Positions 17,187-25,099 of a DNA stretch of 31,704 nucleotides are shown here, in pieces. The position numbers and the translations under genes are program-made. Below the pieces are notes generated by a model. The model was not told the origin of the DNA. It worked only from the letters and a program-made list of their open reading frames with translations, and made no database searches. This DNA comes from Pelagibius sp050330205 (GTDB taxonomy: Bacteria > Pseudomonadota > Alphaproteobacteria > Kiloniellales > Kiloniellaceae). Location of the stretch: positions 1 to 31,704 of the forward strand of contig JBHJOA010000072.1 in the NCBI GenBank assembly GCA_050330205.1. The letters are read 5' to 3'. Every line of letters starts with the position of its first letter. The stretch's first letter is position 1.

Positions 17187-18767
17187 TCAGATCGCCAGGG
17201 CCTGCGGCCGCCGGTGGCGCAGCCACAGCACCACCATCAGGCGGGTCACCATGATGGCGGAGAACATCGAGGTCACGAGGCCGAGCGACAGCGTGACGGC
17301 GAAGCCCTTGATCGGCCCGGAGCCGAAGTGGAACAGCAGCAGCGCGGCGATCAGCGTGGTCAGGTTGGAGTCGACGATGGTGGTGAGCGCCCGCCGATAG
17401 CCGGCATCGACGGCGGTGACCGGCCCGCGCCCGTTGCCGATCTCCTCGCGGATGCGCTCGAAGATCAGCACGTTGGCGTCGACCGCCATGCCGATGGTCA
17501 GCACGATGCCGGCGATGCCGGGCAGCGTCAGCGTGGCCTGCAGTACCGACAGCGCCGCCATCAGCAGGATCAGGTTGATTATCAGGGCGGTCGCCGCCAT
17601 GGCGCCGAACAACCCATAGATCGCGACCATGAAGACCACCACGAAAATCAGGCCCAGCACCGAGGCGATCTCGCCGGCCAGGATCGAGTCCGCTCCGAGG
17701 CCGGGGCCGACCGTGCGCTCCTCCAGGTAAGTGACCGGCGCCGGCAGCGCGCCGGCGTTCAGCAGCACCGCCAGGTCGTTGGTCTCCTCGACGGTGAAGC
17801 TGCCGGTGATGATGCCGTTGCCGCCGGTGATCGCGGTCTGGATGCGCGGCGCGGAGATGACCTTGCCATCGAGGATGATGGCGAAAATGCGCCCGACATT
17901 CTCGCGGGTGGCGTCGCCGAACAGCTTGGCCCCGAGAGTGTCGAAGGAAAAGGCGACCGCCGGCCGGTTGTCCTGGTCGAAGGTCGACGCGGCGCTGGTC
18001 AGGTGGTCGCCGCGCACCATCACCCGCTTGCTGACCACGTACTCGTTGGGCAGACCCGGGCGCCGCTCGGACTCGTCGGCCGGCAGCACCTCGTAGGAGG
18101 GCGGGATCTGGCCGCCCGGCGAGAGGTTCTCGTTCACGAAGCGGAAGGTCATCACCGCCGGGGTGCCGATGATGTCCTTCAGGCGCTGCGGATCGTCGAA
18201 GCCGGGCACCTGGATGATGATGCGGTCGTCGCCGTGCCGCTGGATCGACGCCTCGCGGGTGCCGGTCTCGTCGATGCGCCGGCGCATGACCTCGATGGAC
18301 TGCGCCATCACGGCGACGGCGCGCTCAGTCAGGGCATTGTCGCTGAAGCGCACCTGCAGCGTCCGGTCCCCCTGGCTGCCGACCACCAGCCCCTCCTGCT
18401 GGTCGTTGATGACCCCACGGGCGCGTCCCAGGTCTTCGGCGCTGTCCAGGGTCACCTCGACCGCGTCGCCGATGACGCCGACCTCGGTGAAGCGCAGCCC
18501 GGCGTCGGCCAGCGCCGTGCGCAGGCTGTCGGCCAGGTTGCCGCGATCCTCGGCGTAGACGTAGTCGATGTCGACCTCGGCCAGCAGGTAGACGCCGCCG
18601 CGCAGGTCGAGGCCGAGACTGATCTGCTGGTGCGGCAGCATGCTGCCGGCATCGGCCATCTGGTTCGCCTGGTCGCGGCTGAACAGCAGGTTCGGCGAGG
18701 CGAAGACGATCCCGGCCAGGACGACCAGGATCACCATGATGATTTGCCAGCGTGGCAGATGAACCAT
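17187..18767 (-). CDS. secD: Protein translocase subunit SecD
   Basis: Proton-driven Sec accessory subunit, 526 residues; shorter than E. coli SecD (615) but normal for alphaproteobacteria. The protein begins MVHLPRWQIIMVILVVLAG (first helix), then SLGLDLRGGVYLLAEVD, a large periplasmic P1 region to about 335, and five helices with LPGIAGIVLTIGMAVDANVLIFERIREE, the block holding the conserved Asp. It ends in a short basic tail (WLRHRRPQA). It is 62 bases downstream of yajC and 28 upstream of secF. I saw no hairpin in these gaps, which supports one transcript. Confidence 0.98.
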   Translation of the reverse strand: MVHLPRWQIIMVILVVLAGIVFASPNLLFSRDQANQMADAGSMLPHQQISLGLDLRGGVYLLAEVDIDYVYAEDRGNLADSLRTALADAGLRFTEVGVIGDAVEVTLDSAEDLGRARGVINDQQEGLVVGSQGDRTLQVRFSDNALTERAVAVMAQSIEVMRRRIDETGTREASIQRHGDDRIIIQVPGFDDPQRLKDIIGTPAVMTFRFVNENLSPGGQIPPSYEVLPADESERRPGLPNEYVVSKRVMVRGDHLTSAASTFDQDNRPAVAFSFDTLGAKLFGDATRENVGRIFAIILDGKVISAPRIQTAITGGNGIITGSFTVEETNDLAVLLNAGALPAPVTYLEERTVGPGLGADSILAGEIASVLGLIFVVVFMVAIYGLFGAMAATALIINLILLMAALSVLQATLTLPGIAGIVLTIGMAVDANVLIFERIREEIGNGRGPVTAVDAGYRRALTTIVDSNLTTLIAALLLFHFGSGPIKGFAVTLSLGLVTSMFSAIMVTRLMVVLWLRHRRPQALAI

Positions 18768-18829
18768 CGGCCAGGATGCCTTCCAGTTCTAATCCGGGGG
18801 CCGCCGGAGTTCAGGGCGGCCCCGCAGGG

Positions 18830-19249
18830 TCAGGGCTTGTTGCCGGGCTTGCTGCCGAAGAGGCTGCCGAGCAGGCTCTTGGGAGCGCCGGCGCCGGTAT
18901 CGTTGGCCGGCGTCGCGCCGCCCTCGCCCCGGGGCGCGTCGGTCCTGGTCAGCACGTCGGAGATGGTGTGCCGCATCACCCGCACGCGCACGCCCTCGGC
19001 CAGTTCGACCTGGGCTTCGGTGTCGTTGATGATCTTGGTGACGGTACCGATCAGGCCGCCGGCGGTGACGATCTTGTCGCCGCGGCGCAGGGCCGAGACC
19101 ATCGCGCGGTGGGCCTTGACCTTCTTCTGCTGCGGGCGGATCAGCAGGAAGTAGAACACGACGAAGATCAGGATGATCGGCAGGAAGGTCATGAAGGGAT
19201 CCCCTCCTCCACCTCCTGCGGCCTGGGCATAGGCCGGCGAAATAAGCAT
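18830..19249 (-). CDS. yajC: Preprotein translocase accessory subunit YajC
   Basis: Small membrane protein that associates with SecDF, 139 residues. After a short N terminus (MLISPAYAQA followed by five Gly) comes one membrane helix, FLPIILIFVVFYFLLIRPQQKK (about 21-42), then the conserved VSALRRGDKIVTAGGLIGTVTK domain. The C-terminal tail of about 35 residues is Gly/Ala/Pro-rich and looks disordered. ATG 19249 has AAGAGG on the minus strand about 8 bases upstream. It is the first gene of the sec operon, behind a good promoter. Confidence 0.96.
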   Translation of the reverse strand: MLISPAYAQAAGGGGGDPFMTFLPIILIFVVFYFLLIRPQQKKVKAHRAMVSALRRGDKIVTAGGLIGTVTKIINDTEAQVELAEGVRVRVMRHTISDVLTRTDAPRGEGGATPANDTGAGAPKSLLGSLFGSKPGNKP

Positions 19250-19284
19250 ACTTTGAGACCTCTTCCGAGCAGTAGGACCGGCGG

Positions 19285-19312
19285 ACTATAACGGCACGTG
19301 CGCGAATTGCAA
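19285..19312 (-). promoter_or_regulatory. Promoter of the yajC-secD-secF operon
   Basis: On the minus strand TTGCAA (19312-19307), a 16-base spacer and TATAGT (19290-19285) make a good sigma70-type promoter. The expected transcript start is near 19278, leaving a leader of about 28 bases before yajC. Confidence 0.6.
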
Positions 19313-19349
19313 CGCCGCCCGGCCGCCCTCTCGCGGCCGGCCGCGGCGA

Positions 19350-19378
19350 TTGACCGCCGTACCGCCCCGCACTAGATT
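19350..19378 (+). promoter_or_regulatory. Promoter of the DUF815 ATPase gene
   Basis: TTGACC at 19350-19355, a 17-base spacer and TAGATT at 19373-19378 form a good sigma70-type promoter. The transcript start would be near 19385, about 39 bases before the ATG, with GGAG at 19413-19416 as ribosome site. It is back to back with the yajC promoter, about 38 bases away. Confidence 0.6.
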
Positions 19379-19423
19379 TCGCGGCCTATTTCAGCCTGTT
19401 GCGATACGTTCCTTGGAGCATAG

Positions 19424-20311
19424 ATGAACAGCCCCGACAGTGACAACCTCCTCCCGGCTCTCCAGCGCATCGCGGAGGCTTTGGAGCGACTCGCCCCCGC
19501 CCCCGGCGCCGCGGTCGACCTCGAGGGGGCCGACGCCTTCATCTGGCACCCCGAGCACGACCGGCTGGAACCGGTTTATCAGGTAAATCGGGTCGATCTC
19601 TCGCTGTTGCAAGGCATCGGCCGCCAGGCGGAAACCCTTTTCGAGAACACCCGCCGCTTCGCCGACGGCCTTCCGGCCAACAACGCCCTGCTGTGGGGGG
19701 CGCGCGGCGCCGGCAAGAGCTCGCTGGTAAAGGCGGTGCACGCCAAGGTGAACGCCGGGCGCCCGGGCAGCGAGGGCAGCGCCACGCGCCTCGCCCTGGT
19801 GGAGATCCATCGGGAGGACATTCCCACCCTGCCGCGCCTGCTGGCCCGCCTGCGCGACGTCGCGCGGCCCTGCGTGCTGTTCTGCGACGACCTCAGCTTC
19901 GACGGCGAGGACGCCAGCTACAAGTCCCTGAAGGCGGTGCTGGAAGGCGGCATCGAGGGCCGCCCGGCCAACGTCATCTTCTACGCCACCTCGAACCGCC
20001 GCCACCTGATGCCCCGCGACATGATCGAGAACGAGCGCTCGACCGCCATCCACGCCTCCGAGGCGGTGGAGGAGAAGGTCAGCCTCTCCGACCGCTTCGG
20101 CCTCTGGCTCGGCTTCCACAACTGCGACCAGGACACCTATTTCGCGATGATCGAGGGCTATGCCGCGCGCTACGGCCTCGAGCTGCCGAAGGACCAGCTC
20201 CACGCCGAGGCCCGCGAGTGGTCGGTCACCCGCGGCGCCCGCTCCGGGCGCGTCGCCTGGCAGTACATCCAGGACCTCGCCGGCCGGCTGGGCAAGCGGC
20301 TGGAGGGTTGA
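19424..20311 (+). CDS. DUF815 family AAA+ ATPase
   Basis: A 295-residue soluble P-loop ATPase of the DUF815 family. Walker A is WGARGAGKSSLVKA near 92-105, Walker B is PCVLFCDDLSF near 146-156, and a sensor-like YATSNRRHLMPRD follows near 185-197. The ERSTAIH...EEKVSLSDRFGLWLGFHNCDQDTYF block is characteristic of the family. A C-terminal helical lid ends the protein. The biochemical role of DUF815 proteins is not established as far as I know; helicase-loader or chaperone-like activities are only suggested by the fold. It is convergent with the monooxygenase gene across the structured repeat. Confidence 0.93.
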   Translation: MNSPDSDNLLPALQRIAEALERLAPAPGAAVDLEGADAFIWHPEHDRLEPVYQVNRVDLSLLQGIGRQAETLFENTRRFADGLPANNALLWGARGAGKSSLVKAVHAKVNAGRPGSEGSATRLALVEIHREDIPTLPRLLARLRDVARPCVLFCDDLSFDGEDASYKSLKAVLEGGIEGRPANVIFYATSNRRHLMPRDMIENERSTAIHASEAVEEKVSLSDRFGLWLGFHNCDQDTYFAMIEGYAARYGLELPKDQLHAEAREWSVTRGARSGRVAWQYIQDLAGRLGKRLEG

Positions 20312-20326
20312 GGCGGGTCTAGCAGC

Positions 20327-20507
20327 GACGGCCCCCTCACCCAGCTACGCCTAAGCTCGATCTCCGATCTCGCCAAGGCTACGCAACCCTCTCCCCGTTG
20401 GGGCGAGGGATAGCAATTCTCCCTCGCCACCCGCTTGCGGGGGGAGAGGGTTGCGAAGGCTTAGTGAGCGTAGCGAACTTAGCCGTAGCTGGGTGAGGGG
20501 GGCCGTC
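20327..20507. repeat. 181-bp structured inverted-repeat element
   Basis: The outer arms (about 20327-20396 and 20441-20507) are imperfect inverted copies about 70 bases long. Their tips are almost identical: GACGGCCCCCTCACCCAGC at the left and the same plus one C at the right. A second nested stem pairs GGCGAGGGA (20402-20410) with TCCCTCGCC (20420-20428). The right end overlaps the stop codon of the next gene. It fills the gap between two convergent genes and codes for nothing. It looks like a dispersed palindromic element or a small non-autonomous transposon; I saw no clear target duplication. Confidence 0.75.
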
Positions 20508-20833
20508 TACGCCTGAGGCGCCTCTTCCCGTTCGTTGAGTCCGTAATCGCGCACCACCGACGCGACGCGGATACGGTAGTCGGCGAAGATTTCGTGGCGG
20601 CCGCGGCTCTGGGCCGCCTGATGTTCGGCATGCTGGCGCCAGCGGATGACTGCTGCCTCGTCGCGCCAGAACGACAGCGACAGGATCTTGCCCTCATCGG
20701 TGAGGCTGGCGAAGCGTTCGACGGAGATGAAGCCGTCGATCTTCTCGAGTTCCGGCCGCAGCGCCGCGGCGATGTCGAGATAGGCGTCCTTGCGGCCCGG
20801 CTTGGGTCGCACTTCGAAGATCACCGCATGCAT
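20507..20833 (-). CDS. Antibiotic biosynthesis monooxygenase (ABM) domain protein
   Basis: A 108-residue ferredoxin-like small protein of the ABM family. It opens MHAVIFEVRPKPGRKDAYLDIAAALRPELEKIDGFISVERF, then has the KILSLSFWRDEAAVIRWRQHAEHQAAQ block, typical of the family and of the subgroup with an EH.A motif. Members act as dimers and range from quinone-forming monooxygenases to heme-degrading enzymes; the conserved W-R and H residues alone do not tell which. Its stop codon lies inside the end of the inverted-repeat element. It is 109 bases downstream of the nlpD-like gene and may have its own promoter; I could not identify one. Confidence 0.88.
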   Translation of the reverse strand: MHAVIFEVRPKPGRKDAYLDIAAALRPELEKIDGFISVERFASLTDEGKILSLSFWRDEAAVIRWRQHAEHQAAQSRGRHEIFADYRIRVASVVRDYGLNEREEAPQA

Positions 20834-20884
20834 GTCCCGCAGGTCCTCCGGTCCGTTGCCGACCTGCAGACTGCCAGCGTCGGC

Positions 20885-20918
20885 ACCGGCGATCCAGCGG
20901 CGTCGCTCCGGCGCCGGT
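20885..20918 (-). terminator. Possible hairpin after the nlpD-like gene
   Basis: ACCGGCG (20885-20891) and CGCCGGT (20912-20918) are inverted repeats with a small inner AGCG/CGCT stem, 25 bases after the stop of the nlpD-like gene on the minus strand. No T run follows. It is a weak terminator candidate. Confidence 0.3.
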
Positions 20919-20942
20919 CGAAGCGTGCCCGCGTCGAACGAC

Positions 20943-22166
20943 TCAGTCGGCGGCCGAGGCGGTGCGCGGCGACAGCTCGGTTTCCGGGTTCACCGCGCGG
21001 GTGCCGCGGCGCACCTCGAAATGAAGCTGCGGACGGTCGACGTGGCCGCTGCTGCCGACCCTGGCGATGGTCTGGCCGCGCTGCACGTGATCGCCGGGGG
21101 CCACCAGCAGTTCCTCGTTGTGGGCATAGGCCGTCACCCAGCCGTCGGCGTGCTTGACCAGCAGCAGCTTGCCGAAGCCCCTCAGTTCCTCGCCGGCATA
21201 GGCGACGACGCCGTTCTCGGCGGCGCGCACCGGGGTGCCGCGCGGCGCGGCGATGTTGATGCCGTCGTTGCGCTCGCCGCCGGTCTTGGTGCCGAAGGAC
21301 GACAGCACCGGCCCCTGCACCGGCCAGAGGAAGGACGAGCCGGCGCGCGCCGGCGGGTTGGCGAGAGCGGCGCGCACCGCCGCGCGGGGCTTGGCCTGCT
21401 GCGGCACGGCCGACGCGGTCGGCGCCGGCACCGGCGCCGGCGCCGCCTGCGGTTCCGGCGGGATCGCGGCTTCGCGCGGCGCCGAAGCGATAGCGCCGGG
21501 CGGCGGCCCGGCCTGCACCGCCGAGCCCGGTGTCGGCAGCAGCAGCTTCTGGCCCAGCGGAATGGTGTAGGGCGGCTCCAGGCGGTTCATGCGCACCAGC
21601 TCGCTGCGGTCGACGTCGTAGCGCTGGGCGATGTTGAAGACGGTGTCGCCGGCGGCAACCTCGTGGACCTGGGCGTGCGGAACGGTGAGCACCTGGCCGA
21701 TGGTCAGCGCGTAGGGCGGCTGCAGGTCGTTGGCGTCGATCACCGCGCGGATCGGCAGGCCGAAACGCCGGGCGATGCCGTAAAGGCTGTCGCCGGCCGC
21801 CACCACATGGCGGCCGTCCGCCGGCACGGCGCTCTGCTGCGCCGCGGCGGTCTGCAGCGGCGCCGGCGCCGCTTGCTGCTGGCTGACATTCTGCGGCGTG
21901 AGTTCCGTCACCTCGATGTCGCGGACCTCCGCGCCGCCCGGCCCGGCCACGCCGCTGGACGCGGCGATCGCCGGCGCCGACCAGGCCGCCAGGTCGGACG
22001 GCGGCTGCGGCTTGCGCAGCGGCAGCGGCGGCGGGTCCTTGGGCGTCACGTAGGTGGCGGGGCGGTAGGTCGGCGCGGCGATGCAGCCGCCGAGCAGCAG
22101 GCCGGCGGCCAGCAGTGCCAGCGGCACCGCCCGCCGCCATCTGATGTCTGGGGTCTGTGTGCTCAT
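20943..22166 (-). CDS. nlpD: NlpD-like lipoprotein with two LysM domains and a degenerate M23 domain
   Basis: Envelope lipoprotein of 407 residues. The signal peptide ends at a lipobox LLGGC with Cys28. Two LysM peptidoglycan-binding repeats lie at about 120-163 and 168-211, then an Ala/Pro-rich linker and an M23 domain at about 278-395. The zinc ligands of active M23 enzymes (HxxxD and HxH) are partly lost: the first motif reads N300-D-G-I-N304 where H and D are expected, while H349 and H382 remain. Such degenerate domains in NlpD and EnvC activate cell-wall amidases at division and do not cut peptidoglycan themselves. Its ATG overlaps the pcm stop (ATGA), and the order surE-pcm-nlpD is well known. 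Confidence 0.9.
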   Translation of the reverse strand: MSTQTPDIRWRRAVPLALLAAGLLLGGCIAAPTYRPATYVTPKDPPPLPLRKPQPPSDLAAWSAPAIAASSGVAGPGGAEVRDIEVTELTPQNVSQQQAAPAPLQTAAAQQSAVPADGRHVVAAGDSLYGIARRFGLPIRAVIDANDLQPPYALTIGQVLTVPHAQVHEVAAGDTVFNIAQRYDVDRSELVRMNRLEPPYTIPLGQKLLLPTPGSAVQAGPPPGAIASAPREAAIPPEPQAAPAPVPAPTASAVPQQAKPRAAVRAALANPPARAGSSFLWPVQGPVLSSFGTKTGGERNDGINIAAPRGTPVRAAENGVVAYAGEELRGFGKLLLVKHADGWVTAYAHNEELLVAPGDHVQRGQTIARVGSSGHVDRPQLHFEVRRGTRAVNPETELSPRTASAAD

Positions 22167-22861
22167 GCCACGTCTCCCTGCTTTTGAATCAGGGGGTCCT
22201 GGATCTGCTGAATCGGATTGCCGGCGGCCGCGCCCGGGATGCCCGCCACCAGCGGCACGAAGCGCACCTCGCCCAGGTGGTCCTCGACGATGCCCTCGGC
22301 GGTGCGGGTGAGCCGCAGCAGCGCCTGGTCGCGCGAGGTGTGGCCGACCGGCAGCACCATGAAGCCGCCCTCGGCTAGCTGGTCGACCAGGGTACCCGGC
22401 ACGCTGGGGGCCGCGGCGGTAACGATGATGCGGTCGAAGGGCGCCTGCTCGCGCCAGCCCTTCCAGCCGTCGCCGTGGCGGGCCGTGATGTTGTGCAGGC
22501 GCAGTGCCAGGAACCGCGCCTCGGCCGCCTGCAGCAGTTCCTTGAAGCGCTCGATGGTGTAGACCCGCCGGCAGATGCGCGACAGCACCGCGGCCTGGTA
22601 GCCGGAGCCGGTGCCGACCTCCAGCACCTTGGTGCGGCGGCTGGCGCGCAGCGCCTGGGTCATCAGCGCCACCACCTGGGGCTGGCTGAGAGTCTGGCCC
22701 TGGCCGATGGGAATGGCGAGATTCTCGTAGGCCTGGTGGCGGAAGCTCTCCGGCGTGAAGGCCTCGCGCGGAATGCGCTCGATGGCCGAGAGCACCTCGG
22801 TGTCGGCGATCCCGGCGCGGCGCAGTTCCATGATCAGGCGGATCTTGCGCGACGCGGCCAT
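22163..22861 (-). CDS. pcm: Protein-L-isoaspartate O-methyltransferase
   Basis: Repairs spontaneously damaged isoaspartyl residues with SAM, in the cytoplasm; 232 residues. The diagnostic blocks are REAFTPESFRHQAYENLAIPIG, then QTLSQPQVVA with the substrate-site Ser, the SAM loop VLEVGTGSGYQAAVLSRI, RVYTIER and FDRIIVTAAAP. The start at 22861 shares one base with the surE stop (TGATG), and its end overlaps nlpD. A longer open frame upstream lies inside surE and is not real. Pcm and SurE are classically linked stationary-phase survival genes. Confidence 0.97.
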   Translation of the reverse strand: MAASRKIRLIMELRRAGIADTEVLSAIERIPREAFTPESFRHQAYENLAIPIGQGQTLSQPQVVALMTQALRASRRTKVLEVGTGSGYQAAVLSRICRRVYTIERFKELLQAAEARFLALRLHNITARHGDGWKGWREQAPFDRIIVTAAAPSVPGTLVDQLAEGGFMVLPVGHTSRDQALLRLTRTAEGIVEDHLGEVRFVPLVAGIPGAAAGNPIQQIQDPLIQKQGDVA

Positions 22862-23643
22862 CAGTCGAAGATCCCCTGCATCTTCTTCATGGTGCCCTGG
22901 TGCGTCAGGTCGAGGTGCAGCGGCGTCACCGAGATGCCGCCGCGCGCCATCACCGCCAGGTCGGTGTCGGTATCCGACGAGGCGTCGGCCTGGTAGCCGC
23001 CGATCCACACGAAGCGCCGCCCCGAGGGGTCCTCGCCCTGGGTCACCGTGGTGCCCTGGTCGCGGCGGCCCTGGCGGCAGACGAAGATGCCGCTGACGTC
23101 CTCGGGCGGTACCGCCGGGAAGTTCACGTTGACCAGCAGGTCCCTGGACCACTCCATGGCGGCAACTCGGCGCACGATCTCTGCCAGGAAGCGCTCGGCC
23201 ACCTTCCAGCGCACCGAGCCGTCGGCCAGGCGCTGCTGGCTGAAAGCTATGGCGCGAAAGCCCAGCAGCGCCGCCTCCATGGTGGCGGCCACGGTGCCGG
23301 AATAGGTCACGTCCTCGCCCAGGTTGCCGCCGTCGTTGATGCCCGAGAGCACGAGGTCCGGCGGGAAGTCGGCCATGATCTGGTGATGGGCGATCAGCAC
23401 GCAGTCGGTCGGCGTGCCGTCGACGGAAAAGCGCTTGGGGCCGAGCCGGCGTTCGCGCAGCGGCCGGCGCAGGGTCAGCGAGTGGCTGGTGGCCGACTGC
23501 TCGGTCTCCGGCGCCACCACCCAGACGTCGTCGCTGAAGGTCTTGGCGAGCTTCTCCAGGACCTTCAGGCCCGGCGCGTGGATGCCGTCGTCGTTGGTGA
23601 CCAGCACCCGCGCCTTCCTGAGATTGAGTTTCCCCTTAGCCAT
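22861..23643 (-). CDS. surE: 5'/3'-nucleotidase SurE
   Basis: Metal-dependent nucleoside monophosphate phosphatase linked to stationary-phase survival, 260 residues. The metal site is made by Asp18-Asp19 (VLVTNDDGIHAPG), Ser50 (EQSATSHSLT) and Asn103 (VLSGINDGGNLG). The conserved TVAATMEAALLG block follows. Compared with E. coli SurE (253) the length is normal. Its first bases overlap the 3' end of serS by 8 bases, so the pair is translationally coupled. ATG 23643 is kept although the family core starts about 10 residues later (at RVLVTNDDG); a shorter start is possible. Confidence 0.96.
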   Translation of the reverse strand: MAKGKLNLRKARVLVTNDDGIHAPGLKVLEKLAKTFSDDVWVVAPETEQSATSHSLTLRRPLRERRLGPKRFSVDGTPTDCVLIAHHQIMADFPPDLVLSGINDGGNLGEDVTYSGTVAATMEAALLGFRAIAFSQQRLADGSVRWKVAERFLAEIVRRVAAMEWSRDLLVNVNFPAVPPEDVSGIFVCRQGRRDQGTTVTQGEDPSGRRFVWIGGYQADASSDTDTDLAVMARGGISVTPLHLDLTHQGTMKKMQGIFD

Positions 23644-24913
23644 CGGCGGCGATGACCTCCAGGCCGCCGAGGTAGGGCCGCAGCGCCTCCGGCACCGCGA
23701 TCGAGCCGTCGGCCTGCTGGTAGTTCTCCATCACCGCGATGAGGCAGCGCCCGACCGCCACGCCGGAGCCGTTCAGGGTGTGCACGAAGCGGGTGCCCTT
23801 TTCGGTCTCGGGACGATAGCGCGCCTTCATGCGGCGGGCCTGGAAGTCGCCGCAGTTGGAACAGCTCGAGATCTCGCGGTAGGCGTCCTGGCCCGGCAGC
23901 CATACCTCGACGTCGTAGGTCTTGGCTGCCGCGAAGCCGATGTCGCCGGTCGACAGGATCATGGTGCGGTACGGCAGGCCGAGACGCTTCAGCACCTCCT
24001 CGGCGCAGCCGACCATGCGCTCCAGCTCGTCGGCCGACTGTTCCGGCGTGGTGATAGAGACCAGCTCGACCTTCTCGAACTGGTGCTGGCGCAGCATGCC
24101 GCGGGTGTCGCGCCCGGCCGAGCCGGCCTCGGAGCGGAAGCAGGGCGTCAGCGCGGTGACCCGCAGCGGCAGCTCCCCGGCAGCGACGATGGCGTCGGCC
24201 ACCAGGTTGGTCAGCGGCACCTCGGCGGTCGGGATCAGCCACAGGCCGTGGGTGGTGCGAAACAGGTCCTCGGCGAACTTCGGCAGCTGGCCGGTGCCGT
24301 AGAGGATCTCGTCGCGCACCAGCAAGGGGGGCGCCACCTCGGTGTAGCCGTGCTCGCCGGTGTGCAGGTCCAGCATGAACTGCGCCAGCGCCCGGTGCAG
24401 CCGCGCGATCTTGCCGCGCATCACCGCGAAGCGCGCGCCGGACAGCTTGGCCGCCGCCTCGAAATCGAGCAGGCCGAGCGCCTCGCCGAGCTCGTAGTGC
24501 TCCTTCGGCGTGAAGTCGAATCTGCGCGGCTCCAGGTGGCTGCGCAGCAGAACGTTGGCGCTCTCGTCGGCGCCCACCGGCACGTCCGGCAGGGTGGCGT
24601 TGGGGATGCCGCTCAGCATCTCCTGCAGCTCGTCGCCGAGCCGGCGCTCGGTTTCCTCGGCCGCGGCCATCTGGTCCTTGAGGCCGGCCACCTCGGCCAT
24701 CAGCGCGGCGGCGTCCTCGCCCTTGCGCTTGGCCTCGCCGACCGCCTTGGAAGCCTCGTTGCGCCGGGTCTGCATGGTCTGCAGGGACGTCTGCGCCTCG
24801 CGGCGGCGGGCGTCGAGGGCGAGGATGGACGGCGACAGCGGCTCCAGGCCGCGGCGCTTCAGCGCGGCGTCGAAGGCGTCGGGCTCCTCGCGGATCCAGC
24901 GGATGTCGAACAT
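23636..24913 (-). CDS. serS: Seryl-tRNA synthetase
   Basis: Class II synthetase charging tRNA-Ser (and tRNA-Sec where present), 425 residues. It has the N-terminal coiled-coil arm (about 30-105) that grips the tRNA long variable arm, then motif 2 TPCFRSEAGSAGRDTRGMLR, preceded by IPTAEVPLTN, and motif 3 NGSGVAVGRCLIAVMENYQ. The start MFDIRWIREEPDAF matches the family; an in-frame ATG at 24955 would add 14 residues with no similarity and would sit on the -10 element. A promoter fits the shorter start. It heads the serS-surE-pcm-nlpD operon. Confidence 0.98.
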   Translation of the reverse strand: MFDIRWIREEPDAFDAALKRRGLEPLSPSILALDARRREAQTSLQTMQTRRNEASKAVGEAKRKGEDAAALMAEVAGLKDQMAAAEETERRLGDELQEMLSGIPNATLPDVPVGADESANVLLRSHLEPRRFDFTPKEHYELGEALGLLDFEAAAKLSGARFAVMRGKIARLHRALAQFMLDLHTGEHGYTEVAPPLLVRDEILYGTGQLPKFAEDLFRTTHGLWLIPTAEVPLTNLVADAIVAAGELPLRVTALTPCFRSEAGSAGRDTRGMLRQHQFEKVELVSITTPEQSADELERMVGCAEEVLKRLGLPYRTMILSTGDIGFAAAKTYDVEVWLPGQDAYREISSCSNCGDFQARRMKARYRPETEKGTRFVHTLNGSGVAVGRCLIAVMENYQQADGSIAVPEALRPYLGGLEVIAADG

Positions 24914-24940
24914 GGCGGCACGCGACTCGGGTTCGTTGCA

Positions 24941-25006
24941 GGCGAATCGGGCCACTTATACGGCCCCGCCGCGCTCCCTGTCCACGTCCGACTCGCCCGA
25001 TTCGCC
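24941..25006 (-). promoter_or_regulatory. serS promoter bracketed by a 12-bp inverted repeat
   Basis: Minus-strand TGGACA (24984-24979), an 18-base spacer and TATAAG (24960-24955) form a strong promoter, with transcription expected near 24948, 35 bases before serS. The perfect 12-bp inverted repeat GGCGAATCGGGC (24941-24952) and GCCCGATTCGCC (24995-25006) flanks it, one arm over the start site and one upstream of the -35. The 11-mer CACGCGACTCG also occurs twice nearby (24919-24929 and 25074-25084). The rest of 24914-25099 shows no gene. Confidence 0.55.
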
Positions 25007-25099
25007 CAAGATTTGCCCCAGGAATCCGTCACTTAGCTTCACGGCCTGGAGCAACGTCGGGGCCGAAGCCGCTCACGCGACTCGCAAATTCACGCCGAG

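Noticed and set aside
16626..19154. 842-codon frame opposite secF, secD and yajC
   Set aside because: Shadow frame; the three sec genes on the other strand have full family motifs.
24914..24955. Fourteen-residue N-terminal extension of SerS
   Set aside because: It would begin on the -10 element of the predicted promoter and adds residues not found in the family.
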